This document shows positions 9,922 to 19,155 of a stretch of 64,000 bases of DNA, piece after piece. How positions within the stretch are numbered: the stretch's first letter is position 1; each line of letters starts with the position of its first letter. The notes below the pieces were generated by a model. The model worked only from the letters and a program-made list of their open reading frames with translations. It was not told the DNA's origin and ran no database searches. The stretch spans positions 1,178,001 to 1,242,000 of the forward strand of contig NZ_CP104164.1 of NCBI RefSeq assembly GCF_029981845.1, given 5' to 3'. A program made the position numbers and the translations under genes. This DNA is from Candidatus Bandiella numerosa (GTDB lineage: Bacteria > Pseudomonadota > Alphaproteobacteria > Rickettsiales > Midichloriaceae).

Positions 9922-11067
9922 TTAATAGTGATATAAATCAAATATCTTCTTATGCTCAATTACTGCAAATCTATCAGTCATACCAGCTATATAATTAATC
10001 ACCATTTCAGATAATAGCGCATCAGAACTTACGTTAATACTATCCTGCCATGATTTTGGTAAGGTTTCTGGATTACTCATAAAATGATTAAATAAATCTT
10101 TTATAACTGTCTGTGTTTTATGATTAATTCTATTTACTTGGTGATTTTTATATACATTTATAAACAAAAAACTTTTTAATTCTAAAAATTTTTCTTTAAT
10201 TGGTTTTGAAAATTCTACAATCAATTGCTTGCAATTGTAAATATCCTGAATATTACTGACACCATAATTCTTGATGTTGTTAATTGTTTGATTTAGTAAA
10301 TCGGTTATTAAAAACGTACTCAGATTGGACAATAATGTCTTCAGCAAAATCTCTTTATTTGAGGCTTCACTTTCTATAATATCATTAAAACCGATAATTC
10401 TAAATAACTGTAATTCTCCAAGCGCCTCAATATCTATAAATTTAGCTCTTATTCCATCATCAATATCATGCTTTGTATAAGCAATATCATCAGCAAGAGC
10501 AGCTATTTGCGATTCTAATGAAGCATTGTTTTTATAATTAACTGGAAAATTATTAAAAACTTTACTCAATTTATCGCATTTTCCTTTTTCAATGATTGGC
10601 CCATTATGTTTTAAAATTCCGTCAATTGTTTCAAGCGTTAAATTAAGACCTTTATATTTTGATGAGCTCTTTTCCAAAGTTGTAATAATCTTTATAGCAT
10701 GAATATTATGATCAAATCCTCCAAATTCTTCAGCAACTTCATTAAGTGCCTTTTCTCCAGCATGACCAAAGGGAGGATGACCAATATCATGCGACAAACC
10801 AATCACCTCAGCAAGTTCCTCGTTTACTCCTAGCTCTCTAGCTATATAAACGGCAATTTGGCTTACTTCCAATGAGTGAGTTAGCCTTGTCCTATAATGA
10901 TCTCCAGTGTAATTAATGAAAACCTGAGTTTTATATTCTAGCCTTCTAAAAGCTTTTGAATTTATTATTCTAAATTTATCTTCCAAAAAATTATACTGAA
11001 TTTGCTCTTGATAAATTCTTCCATTTGACCTGAAGATGCCTAGATCTCTAAATTTCTCTATTTCCAT
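9922..11067 (-). CDS. dgt: dGTP triphosphohydrolase-like HD protein
   Basis: This HD-domain phosphohydrolase is of the deoxyguanosinetriphosphatase type 2 group and splits dNTPs to deoxynucleoside and triphosphate. Metal-binding residues are visible as H64 in RLTHSLEV, H93-D94 in GLSHDIGHPPFGHAGE (91-104), and D193 in ALADDIAYTKHDIDDG. The N-terminal part with RRLEYKTQVF and DHYRTRLTHS is typical of the family. At 381 residues the length is normal. The gene begins 16 bases after the tRNA-His gene on the same strand, so a shared transcript that is processed at the tRNA end is likely. Its natural dNTP preference cannot be read from the sequence. Confidence 0.93.
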   Translation of the reverse strand: MEIEKFRDLGIFRSNGRIYQEQIQYNFLEDKFRIINSKAFRRLEYKTQVFINYTGDHYRTRLTHSLEVSQIAVYIARELGVNEELAEVIGLSHDIGHPPFGHAGEKALNEVAEEFGGFDHNIHAIKIITTLEKSSSKYKGLNLTLETIDGILKHNGPIIEKGKCDKLSKVFNNFPVNYKNNASLESQIAALADDIAYTKHDIDDGIRAKFIDIEALGELQLFRIIGFNDIIESEASNKEILLKTLLSNLSTFLITDLLNQTINNIKNYGVSNIQDIYNCKQLIVEFSKPIKEKFLELKSFLFINVYKNHQVNRINHKTQTVIKDLFNHFMSNPETLPKSWQDSINVSSDALLSEMVINYIAGMTDRFAVIEHKKIFDLYHY

Positions 11068-11083
11068 GCTAATTGTATAAAGA

Positions 11084-11161
11084 TGGGGCGAGTAACGGAG
11101 CTCGAATCCGCGACCTCAAGTTCCACAAACTTGCGCTCTAACCAGCTGAGCTATACCCGCC
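11084..11161 (-). tRNA. tRNA-His (anticodon GTG)
   Basis: The minus strand folds as a full cloverleaf. The extra G at position -1 (11161) is encoded and faces C73. The acceptor stem is GCGGGTA with TACTCGC, with one G-U pair. T8 and A9 follow and the D arm starts GCTC. The anticodon arm is CAAGT-TTGTGGA-ACTTG with anticodon GTG. The T arm is GCGGA-TTCGAGC-TCCGT. The CCA end is encoded (11086-11084). It lies 16 bases upstream of dgt. G-1 with C73 is the normal bacterial histidine identity, which part of the Alphaproteobacteria has lost. Confidence 0.97.
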
Positions 11162-11303
11162 ATAATTTCATAATAACTAAATATATGTAAATCATAAAAA
11201 AATCAAGAAAACCTTTCATATTATTGGGTAATATAATTATTTTCTAGAATAAAACTTTAAGCTATATATACTTAAGGTAGCAAGATATTATAAATGTTTA
11301 CTT

Positions 11304-13313
11304 ATGAAGGAAGAAAAAAATAATATTACATTAGACTCAAGCAAAATTAGTAACGAAAATAATAGCAGTACTAATAATCAACCTCAAAATAATAATAATA
11401 ACGATTCAAATGAATCTAATATAAATCCAATTGATTTAAGCTCAAGCGAACATAATACAAGTCAATTTTTGAGTAACACAGAGAGTAATTCAAATAACTA
11501 TTTTAGGAAATCACTATCAAAATCACTATCATTCATTCAATCTTACTTTGATGAGGAAAAGCATGTATATAAGTATTACAACGATGAAATTCTTTCAAAT
11601 CAGGATATTACTAATGAAATAAAAAGTTTGTATCGTACCTTTTATGAAGATATTGAAGAAAAATTAAATCAAATTAGAATTACAAAAAAAAATAAGGAAG
11701 CTTTTAAAGCGAAATTTGCTCCAAATTATTGGGGTGAACAGGATCCAGACAGTAAAAGTTTTTACGATACCACATCACAAGAAATTGAAGGCCTAACAAG
11801 AAATAAGGAAGTATTAAAAAATTCTTTAGTTTTATTGCAATCTATCATTTTAAAAAAACTAGACAAAGCTAAAGCTACTCTTAATAAATCAGAAAATTTA
11901 TTGAACAATTATATTATTGATGTTGCAAATAAAAATAGTGATTCATATGAAATATTAAAATTCCTCAAAGAAATAAAATATCAAGAAGCAATAAGGGATA
12001 TAGAAAAGTTTAAATTTTTAGACAATAGTATGAAATTGCAATTTCTTGAATATCTTGCCTCAGATCAAAATATAGACGTTGCTAATAATTTATTTGGCCA
12101 AAATTTAAATTTAAGAATAGACGTCTTTAACCATTATATAGACAATAATTTTTGGATTGGGATATATTCAAGTGGAGATTGGCAAAGATATGCAGAAAAT
12201 TTCTATGAATCATATGGAAGGGGTAACCATAACTTACTTCCAAAAATTCCATTTTGGGGCACTATGATTCTCAGCAGAAATAGTGGGCTATGTAATAATG
12301 AAGTTGCTACTATAGTATATGATTTTTTGCAACCAAATCTACCAGTTATAATTAACGATTTAGGAGATCTAATTGATAGTTATCAAAATGATACTCAAAA
12401 TGAAGTAGCAGAAAATCACCATAATTTCATTTCCAACCTATCAAATTATTTAAGTGCAAAACCTAGTAATGAAGATCAAAAAGCTGCAGATTTAGTAAAA
12501 AAAATCATAGATTTTCAATCTTCTTACAATACCAATAATAATTCATTATATGGTATCACAGAAAATCTTAGTACCATTCACCAATCTTCAAATAAAGCTT
12601 ATATTAGCGATAATTCCTATGAATATTACTTACACAAAGGTACCCTTAATAATCCCTTATTACAATATGATGTACTTTACAAATATAGTAACAATACAAA
12701 AAAGCTAACAATAAAAAATTATCAATATATTTACGTAGGCAAAAAACCTAGTAAAGAAAAAATTGAAGAAAAAAACCTAGATGATAAAAAAAATGAGAAA
12801 AAGTTAAATGAAGATAGTAATAATGAGCCTAAGGAAAACCCAACAACTGCATTTATAAAAGGAGGTGTGACAGTAATAACCGCCGAATTTATATTTTTTA
12901 TACTATGGAGCGCCTATCATTATTGGCATCAACGATCTGTAATTATTAAATTAACTGAAAAAGCAAATAAACATTTAAATGAATTATTGCATAAGGAACT
13001 TCCAGTTTTGACTCTACAATCAAAAATAGTTAAAAACATCTTTGATAATCTTTATGACGAAAATAATGAAGAAAGTGAAGACGAAGATGATTTTGATAGT
13101 ATTGGAAAATTAATTATTGATACACCAATTTATGATAATAAAATCAAAAGTTATATTGTAGATACCCCAAAAGTTCCAAAAGAAATTATAGCTACACCTT
13201 TTAAGGGAATATATACATTTATTATTCCAAATAATGAATACTATATAATTGGTTGTAGCGAATGTGATAATCCTAAAACAAATAATTATAATATTGATTT
13301 AGCAGAACTTTAA
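11304..13313 (+). CDS. Large orphan protein, Asn-rich N-terminus, one membrane segment
   Basis: I do not recognise a family. The 669 residues begin with a low-complexity, Asn/Ser-rich region (about 1-65, with runs of Asn), typical of disordered tails. A long helical region follows (about 70-260, with charged heptad-like stretches), then a mixed region to about 490. A very charged Lys/Glu/Asn linker lies near 490-525. One clear membrane segment, GGVTVITAEFIFFILWSAYHYW, lies at about 530-551. An acidic patch (EESEDEDDFD) follows near 600, and the tail has repeated DTP turns and ends in a Cys pair motif (IGCSEC). There is no N-terminal signal peptide. A secreted or surface host-interaction protein is possible but not shown. 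A LysE-type gene follows 50 bases later. Confidence 0.7.
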   Translation: MKEEKNNITLDSSKISNENNSSTNNQPQNNNNNDSNESNINPIDLSSSEHNTSQFLSNTESNSNNYFRKSLSKSLSFIQSYFDEEKHVYKYYNDEILSNQDITNEIKSLYRTFYEDIEEKLNQIRITKKNKEAFKAKFAPNYWGEQDPDSKSFYDTTSQEIEGLTRNKEVLKNSLVLLQSIILKKLDKAKATLNKSENLLNNYIIDVANKNSDSYEILKFLKEIKYQEAIRDIEKFKFLDNSMKLQFLEYLASDQNIDVANNLFGQNLNLRIDVFNHYIDNNFWIGIYSSGDWQRYAENFYESYGRGNHNLLPKIPFWGTMILSRNSGLCNNEVATIVYDFLQPNLPVIINDLGDLIDSYQNDTQNEVAENHHNFISNLSNYLSAKPSNEDQKAADLVKKIIDFQSSYNTNNNSLYGITENLSTIHQSSNKAYISDNSYEYYLHKGTLNNPLLQYDVLYKYSNNTKKLTIKNYQYIYVGKKPSKEKIEEKNLDDKKNEKKLNEDSNNEPKENPTTAFIKGGVTVITAEFIFFILWSAYHYWHQRSVIIKLTEKANKHLNELLHKELPVLTLQSKIVKNIFDNLYDENNEESEDEDDFDSIGKLIIDTPIYDNKIKSYIVDTPKVPKEIIATPFKGIYTFIIPNNEYYIIGCSECDNPKTNNYNIDLAEL

Positions 13314-13363
13314 AGATAGAATTCCACGGTATTGTAATAATACTATGCAATTAATATGATACC

Positions 13364-13990
13364 ATGGATGTGTTTTATTCAATCATAAATGGCTTTATTT
13401 TGGGATTGGGATTAATAATGCCACTTGGAATGCAAAATATATTCATTTTGAATCAAAGTATTGCTCAAAAAAATTTAAAAAATATTGTCCCATGTATAAT
13501 AGTTGCATCAATTTGCGATACTTTCTTAATTATTATTAGTGTTTTAGGGGCTTCACTATTAATTTTAGAATTATTATGGCTTAAATTAACATTAATGGTT
13601 ATCGGCTTGTTCTTTTTGTTGTATATCTCTTATACAAACTGGAACATGGCATCTTCAAAAATAAGAAGTGAATTTAAAGCTTATTCTGCTAAAAAACAAA
13701 TTATATTTACTATTTCTGTATCAATATTAAACCCTCATGCAATCACTGATACGATTATTGTCATAGGTGGTAATTCAATACAATATAGTGGTATTGCAAA
13801 ATTAGCATATACTTTGAGCTGTATAGTGGTGGCGTGGTTTTGGTTTTTTGGATTAGCTTATGCTGGAAATAAATTAGGTAAATTAGATAAGACAGGGTAC
13901 TACATCAAATTATTAAACAAAATAGCTGCAATATTAATATTTTTAACAGCACTGTACTTAGCAAAACAAATTTTCAGTGAAATTTTTTAA
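13364..13990 (+). CDS. LysE/ArgO family amino-acid exporter
   Basis: This inner-membrane exporter of the LysE superfamily has 208 residues and about six membrane helices. The N-terminal signature GLGLIMPLGMQNIFILNQS (about 13-31) is the family hallmark, with the conserved GxxxPxGxxN pattern. A later helix carries LNPHAITDTIIVIGG (about 124-138), matching the NPxA(x)xD motif of LysE and ArgO. Substrates in the family are basic amino acids, such as lysine, arginine or analogues. Exact specificity is not decided here. The start ATG lies inside an imperfect inverted repeat between CCACGGTATT (13323-13332) and GATACCATGG, which may affect initiation. Confidence 0.9.
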   Translation: MDVFYSIINGFILGLGLIMPLGMQNIFILNQSIAQKNLKNIVPCIIVASICDTFLIIISVLGASLLILELLWLKLTLMVIGLFFLLYISYTNWNMASSKIRSEFKAYSAKKQIIFTISVSILNPHAITDTIIVIGGNSIQYSGIAKLAYTLSCIVVAWFWFFGLAYAGNKLGKLDKTGYYIKLLNKIAAILIFLTALYLAKQIFSEIF

Positions 13991-14036
13991 TACAAACTAA
14001 CTATTTGCTTTAAATTTTGCAGCTATTATAAATTAA

Positions 14037-14186
14037 TCTGATATTAAAATACAACATTCAGAAGGTGAAAAGAGTCTAATTGGCTTATGTTCTAGTAATG
14101 GCTTATTTTCATATCCAATAAGACATAATACAAGTAGCTGTGGTGAACTCGAATCAGATGGAACAATATATATTCCTATTAATTAA
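14037..14186 (+). pseudogene. Possible gene remnant without a start codon
   Basis: This stretch lies between the LysE-type gene and the small secreted-protein gene. After a TAA at 14034-14036 a frame of 49 codons stays open to a TAA at 14184-14186. The peptide (for example GEKSLIGLCSSNG and SDGTIYIPIN) has balanced, protein-like composition, but there is no ATG, GTG or TTG start in the useful part. It may be the tail of a decayed gene. It has no convincing match in this window. Chance cannot be excluded for 150 bases. Confidence 0.3.
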
Positions 14187-14197
14187 TTCCTAAATTA

Positions 14198-14237
14198 AAA
14201 AAAGCCCAATTTATTAATTAATAAATCAGGCTTTTTA
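14198..14237. terminator. Bidirectional Rho-independent terminator
   Basis: AAAAAGCC (14199-14206) pairs with GGCTTTTT (14229-14236). The loop between them contains a second AT palindrome, ATTTATTAATTAATAAAT. An A-run before and a T-run after the stem allow termination on both strands. It lies just after the small secreted-protein gene on the minus strand and downstream of the LysE-type gene on the plus strand. Confidence 0.75.
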
Positions 14238-14252
14238 GCTTACGAAAAAGTA

Positions 14253-14450
14253 TTATTTTTTAGCAGCAGTTGTTTTGTCAGCAGCAGCTTTTTTATCAGC
14301 AGCGTTAACATCGTCACCTGCATTAGCTGCATCAGCATCCTGCTCAACTAGGTCAGTAGACTGAATTTGTTTTTGTGTAGCGTTAGCAGCAGTTACAGCT
14401 GTTAATGCAACTAGTAATGTAAGACAAATTGAAATGTTTTTAAAGTTCAT
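14253..14450 (-). CDS. Small secreted Ala/Asp/Lys-rich protein
   Basis: This 65-residue protein starts with a clear Sec signal peptide: basic start MNFKNIS, hydrophobic core CLTLLVALTAVTA, and a likely cleavage site after ANA near residue 24. The mature part has about 40 residues. It begins with an acidic middle (VEQDADAANAGDDVNAADKK) and ends in an Ala/Lys-rich tail (AADKTTAAKK). I know no family for it. Composition suggests an exported, disordered or helical peptide, such as a periplasmic or surface factor. It has a weak Shine-Dalgarno (CAGG) and its own terminator directly downstream, which supports a real, probably well expressed, single-gene unit. Confidence 0.75.
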   Translation of the reverse strand: MNFKNISICLTLLVALTAVTAANATQKQIQSTDLVEQDADAANAGDDVNAADKKAAADKTTAAKK

Positions 14451-14542
14451 GTTTAAAACCTGTTATATTAAAAATTATATTGAAGGAAACTATCATAAAA
14501 TCCTTATTAAAGATAGCTTTTTTTTTGTATAAAAGAATTTTT

Positions 14543-15436
14543 TTAATAAAATATTATTTTTTTTATTTTTTCTGCTGATTCTTTTCCCAAAACACTTCCA
14601 TCATTTAAATTGCTTTCTTCAACTATATAAAATTGTGAGCTACCATTTTCATTAAAATAGCCTGATTTTAACACTAATTTATCGCCATATATACTGCAAT
14701 AGGATGCTATTGGAGTTGAACAATCACCATTAAAGGATTTTAAAAATGCCCTTTCTGAATTAATCATTATCTGAGTTGCTTTATGATTCAGAGGTTTTAG
14801 CATTTTATTGATCTTATCGTTCCCTTTTATATTTTGTACTCCTATAGCACCTTGAGCAATAGCTGGTAGTATTTCATCAATACTAAAATAGTGATTTATG
14901 GCTTCTTTCAGATTATTTCTTTTTAATCCTGCAGCTGCTAGTATTATTGACTCTACTTTACCTTCTTTTAATTTTTTTAATCTAGTATTGATATTACCTC
15001 TTAAATTTACCACCTTCAAATCAGGCCTCAATGCTAAAATTTGCCCTTTCCTTCTGTGCGATGAAGTGCCAATCGTTGTACCACTTGGCAGGGAAAAGAA
15101 AGATTTATATTTAAGAGAGACAAATGCGTCCCTTGGATCGCCACGTTTTAACAGACAATTAATTTCCAGGTGCTCATTTTGATTTGCAGGAACATCTTTC
15201 ATAGAATGCACTGCTATATCAGCGTTGCCATCAATTAATGCCTGCTCAATTTCCTTAAGAAATAATCCCTTACCACCTATCTTCGACAAAGAATGGTCAA
15301 GTAGGATATCACCCTGAGTTTGCAATTTCAGTAATTCAAATTTTATATCACGATGGTAAAGCTGAAGTTCTTTAACAACTAATAATGCTTGATTTATTGC
15401 AAGAGGACTGTTTCTAGTCGCTATTCTGATTAACAT
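14543..15436 (-). CDS. hemC: Hydroxymethylbilane synthase (porphobilinogen deaminase)
   Basis: HemC joins four porphobilinogen units to hydroxymethylbilane in haem synthesis. The N-terminal IATRNSPLAINQA (5-17) is the family start. The catalytic aspartate is D81 in VHSMKDVP, the basic substrate-binding part is GTSSHRRKGQ (123-132), and the dipyrromethane-bearing cysteine is C239 in NGDCSTPIA. The length, 297 residues, is slightly short but complete. It is the last gene of an mreB-rnj-hemC run, 13 bases after rnj. Haem is needed here for the bd-type oxidase. Base composition is like its neighbours. Confidence 0.97.
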   Translation of the reverse strand: MLIRIATRNSPLAINQALLVVKELQLYHRDIKFELLKLQTQGDILLDHSLSKIGGKGLFLKEIEQALIDGNADIAVHSMKDVPANQNEHLEINCLLKRGDPRDAFVSLKYKSFFSLPSGTTIGTSSHRRKGQILALRPDLKVVNLRGNINTRLKKLKEGKVESIILAAAGLKRNNLKEAINHYFSIDEILPAIAQGAIGVQNIKGNDKINKMLKPLNHKATQIMINSERAFLKSFNGDCSTPIASYCSIYGDKLVLKSGYFNENGSSQFYIVEESNLNDGSVLGKESAEKIKKIIFY

Positions 15437-15449
15437 AACAAATCAAAAT

Positions 15450-17117
15450 CTAGATAAAGAAGATATTTATAGTAACTAAAGGTGATTTATTTATCAGTTT
15501 TTTAATATGCTTTTTGATTGATAATTCAAGTAAATTCTGAATTTTATTCTTATCTATAGTTGATATAGTAGTAAAAGTTTCCGATACATTAAGTTTTAGC
15601 GAATCCAAAATATCTTGATCTAAATCGTCTTCTAATACACCTGGAGCAGAAATAAAAATCTGACTTATGCTCTTTTTAACCTTATTTATTATTAATGAAA
15701 CAAATAATGCTCCATTATTTCCCAGCGTTTTTCTATTATTAATGATTATACTTTCTGAATTTAAAATCAAATTTCCATCAATTATGTAATGTCCAGCTTC
15801 CACCTTACCAATTTTTTTTGTTTCATTTGGATCAATGACAACAACATCACCATTTCTAACACTTATAGTGTGCTTAACGCCAGATTTTTTTGCTACTCTA
15901 CAATGTTCATTTATGTGAATTGCTTCTCCATGAACTGGTATTGCTACTTGTGGTTTAATAAGCTCAAACATTTTTTTAACTTCTATAGCAGAAGGATGAC
16001 CAGATACATGAACAAATTCATTTGCCTCACTTAACACATTTACATTCATTTCAGCAAGTTTATTGAACAGATTATATATCCTTTTTTCATTTCCTGGGAT
16101 AATTTTAGACGAAAATATAACCACATCATTTTCTTTTAATGCAATTTGTGGATGGGTTTGATTGGCAATTTTATTGGTCACGGCTAGGGCTTCACCCTGA
16201 CATCCAGTACATATTACTACAATTTCATCTCTTTTAAATTTTTTAAAATGCTTCTCATCATATATTATTGATTCTTGTAAATAACCAGCTTCTTTAGCTG
16301 CAGTATACATTTTCCATAATGATCTTCCTTGCAATATTATCTTTCTTTTAGCCTTTTTAGCTGCATTAACTAATGAGAGCAATCTTGCTATATTTGATGC
16401 AAAAGTAGTTACAACAATCATATTGTTAGGATAGTCGCAGAGTAATTTTTCCAAATTTCGACCAAGCTCACCTTCTGAACCAGAATGCTTTTTATGAAAG
16501 ATATTTGTTGAATCTCCAACTAAAGCTAAAATTCCACTTTTTCCAATATCAGATAAAGTTTTTTCGTTAGTAGCTTCGCCTACTACAGGCTCATTATCAA
16601 ATTTCCAATCACCTGTATGAAATATTTTTCCTTTATCAGTTTCTATAACTAATCCATTCATTTCTGGTATAGAGTGAGTGATTGGCACTAATGTTATTTT
16701 AAAATCATTTAATTGAAATGATTTATTTGAGACGGTCTCTACAAATTTCATTTTTTTAGTTAATCCATACTCCTTACACTTGGATTTTACTATGAGGGAT
16801 GTAAATTTAGTTGCATAAATTGGGCATTCTATTTCGGACCATAAATATTGAATCGCTCCAATGTGATCTTCGTGAGCATGTGTCAATACTATACCTAAAA
16901 TATCCTTTTTAATCTCTTTAATAATAAAGTTTATGTTAGGTACTATAATATCAACCCCTGGTAAATCTGGTTCTGCAAAACCTAAACCCAAATCAACAAT
17001 GATCCACTTCCCATTATAGTGATATAAATTTAAGTTCATCCCTATTTCGCCAGAGCCACCTAATGGAATAAAAATTAATTCTTTTTGTAATTTTTTAAAA
17101 TTGATAGTTGAATTCAT
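15450..17117 (-). CDS. rnj: Ribonuclease J
   Basis: RNase J is a metallo-beta-lactamase/beta-CASP nuclease with 5'-exonuclease and endonuclease activity in RNA decay and rRNA maturation. The 555 residues carry motif II HAHEDHIGA (80-88: H80, H82, D84, H85), the GSGEIGMN start motif (21-28), motif HTGDWKFD near 166-173, and the beta-CASP part with SGHPS near 363-367 and PVHGE near 385. The C-terminal domain is present. It begins directly at the base after the mreB stop, so the two are translationally linked. An mreB-rnj pairing is not a standard operon I can name. Confidence 0.95.
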   Translation of the reverse strand: MNSTINFKKLQKELIFIPLGGSGEIGMNLNLYHYNGKWIIVDLGLGFAEPDLPGVDIIVPNINFIIKEIKKDILGIVLTHAHEDHIGAIQYLWSEIECPIYATKFTSLIVKSKCKEYGLTKKMKFVETVSNKSFQLNDFKITLVPITHSIPEMNGLVIETDKGKIFHTGDWKFDNEPVVGEATNEKTLSDIGKSGILALVGDSTNIFHKKHSGSEGELGRNLEKLLCDYPNNMIVVTTFASNIARLLSLVNAAKKAKRKIILQGRSLWKMYTAAKEAGYLQESIIYDEKHFKKFKRDEIVVICTGCQGEALAVTNKIANQTHPQIALKENDVVIFSSKIIPGNEKRIYNLFNKLAEMNVNVLSEANEFVHVSGHPSAIEVKKMFELIKPQVAIPVHGEAIHINEHCRVAKKSGVKHTISVRNGDVVVIDPNETKKIGKVEAGHYIIDGNLILNSESIIINNRKTLGNNGALFVSLIINKVKKSISQIFISAPGVLEDDLDQDILDSLKLNVSETFTTISTIDKNKIQNLLELSIKKHIKKLINKSPLVTINIFFI

Positions 17118-18173
<1,056 letters not shown>

Positions 18174-18297
18174 TTATCTGTTGTTACATTCCCATTTAAA
18201 ATTTAGGAATACACATTTCTATTCCAAAAAATACATTTTTGCAAACTTAATTATATATTCAATGTAGATTTTTTAGTAAAATTGCTTTATTTTGATA

Positions 18298-18650
18298 CAG
18301 CAGGTAGCTAGATGGTTGCTATATTTATATATAGAGGAAAGTCTGGGCTTCATGGAATGATAGAGCTGGATAACTCCCAGCAAAGGTAACTTTAGGGAAA
18401 GTGCCACAGAAAATATACCGCCTAGCAGTAGGTAAGGGTGAAATGGTAAGGTAAGAGCTTACCGATTCTTTAGTAATAAGGAATGCATGGTAAACCCCTC
18501 TAGAAGCAAGATCAAGTAGTGCTTAATAATGCCATATTCCAGGCTAAGAGCACGGGTAGATTGCTAGAGTTTAATGGTAACATTAAATCGAGATGAATAA
18601 CCATCAGGTGCGTTTTGCACTTACAGAACCCAGCTTATAGGCTACCTGTG
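18298..18650 (+). ncRNA. rnpB: RNase P RNA, bacterial type A
   Basis: The catalytic RNA of RNase P trims tRNA 5' ends. The terminal P1 helix pairs CAGGTAGC (18301-18308) with GCTACCTG (18641-18648). The universal block GAGGAAAGTCTGGGC lies near 18333-18347, and its 3' partner ACAGAACCCAGCTTAT lies near 18623-18638. Compared with the usual CCGGG/CCCGG, both strands carry a compensating change (TGGG with CCCA), which supports a real functional helix. The middle part has AGGTAAGGGTGAAA-type P8-P10 sequence. There is no terminator between it and lptA, whose start lies about 10 bases downstream. Confidence 0.95.
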
Positions 18651-18660
18651 CTTATAATTT

Positions 18661-19155
18661 ATGAATATAATGTTAAAACTAAATTTTCTCATACTGTTTT
18701 TCTTATTGATCCTGCATTCGCATGCATTTGATTCAAGCATTGGAGATATTTATATTGAATCTAAAAATCTAGATATAGACCTTGCTACTAAAAAAGCAGA
18801 ATTTTTTGATCATGTAGTCGTTAAACAAGGTGATATTAAAGTTTCAACAGATAAATTAGTTATTTTTTTTAAAAATAATGAAGTGAAGAAAATTGATTTT
18901 TTAAATAATGTCAAATTTCAAATGCGTGATAAGCTAATTTTAGGTGATAAAGCTGAATATACAAAAAATGACAATACTTTAAAAATTATTGATAATGTTA
19001 TATATAAAGGAGACAATAGTGAAATAAATGGAGATATTTTCACATATAACTTAAAAACTAAAGTATCAAAATTAAGTTCAAAAAAGAAGTTTGATAATAA
19101 AATTAAAGGGCGAATAAAAGCAAAATTTAAAATAAATAAAAATGTTGGTAGCTGA
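18661..19155 (+). CDS. lptA: LptA/OstA-like lipopolysaccharide transport protein
   Basis: LptA forms the periplasmic bridge that carries LPS from the inner to the outer membrane. The 164 residues start with a signal peptide (LNFLILFFLLILHSHA, cleavage near residue 22). The mature part is a beta-rich OstA-type repeat: IYIESKNLDIDLATKKAEFFDHVVVKQGDI, then DKLILGDKAEYTKNDNTLKI, which matches the LptA jelly-roll pattern of alternating turns. The tail is Lys-rich. It overlaps lptB by 14 bases, the normal gene order. M4 (18670) is an alternative start; no strong Shine-Dalgarno is seen because the RNase P RNA ends just upstream. Confidence 0.88.
   Translation: MNIMLKLNFLILFFLLILHSHAFDSSIGDIYIESKNLDIDLATKKAEFFDHVVVKQGDIKVSTDKLVIFFKNNEVKKIDFLNNVKFQMRDKLILGDKAEYTKNDNTLKIIDNVIYKGDNSEINGDIFTYNLKTKVSKLSSKKKFDNKIKGRIKAKFKINKNVGS

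Noticed and set aside
13323..13372. Inverted repeat around the LysE-type start codon as a riboswitch or attenuator
   Set aside because: Only about 8 of 10 positions pair and no aptamer-like structure is visible.
14451..14542. Hairpin with T-run (CTATC/GATAG) before hemC end
   Set aside because: The T-run is on the plus strand, where no gene ends, and on the minus strand no T-run follows, so a terminator call is weak.
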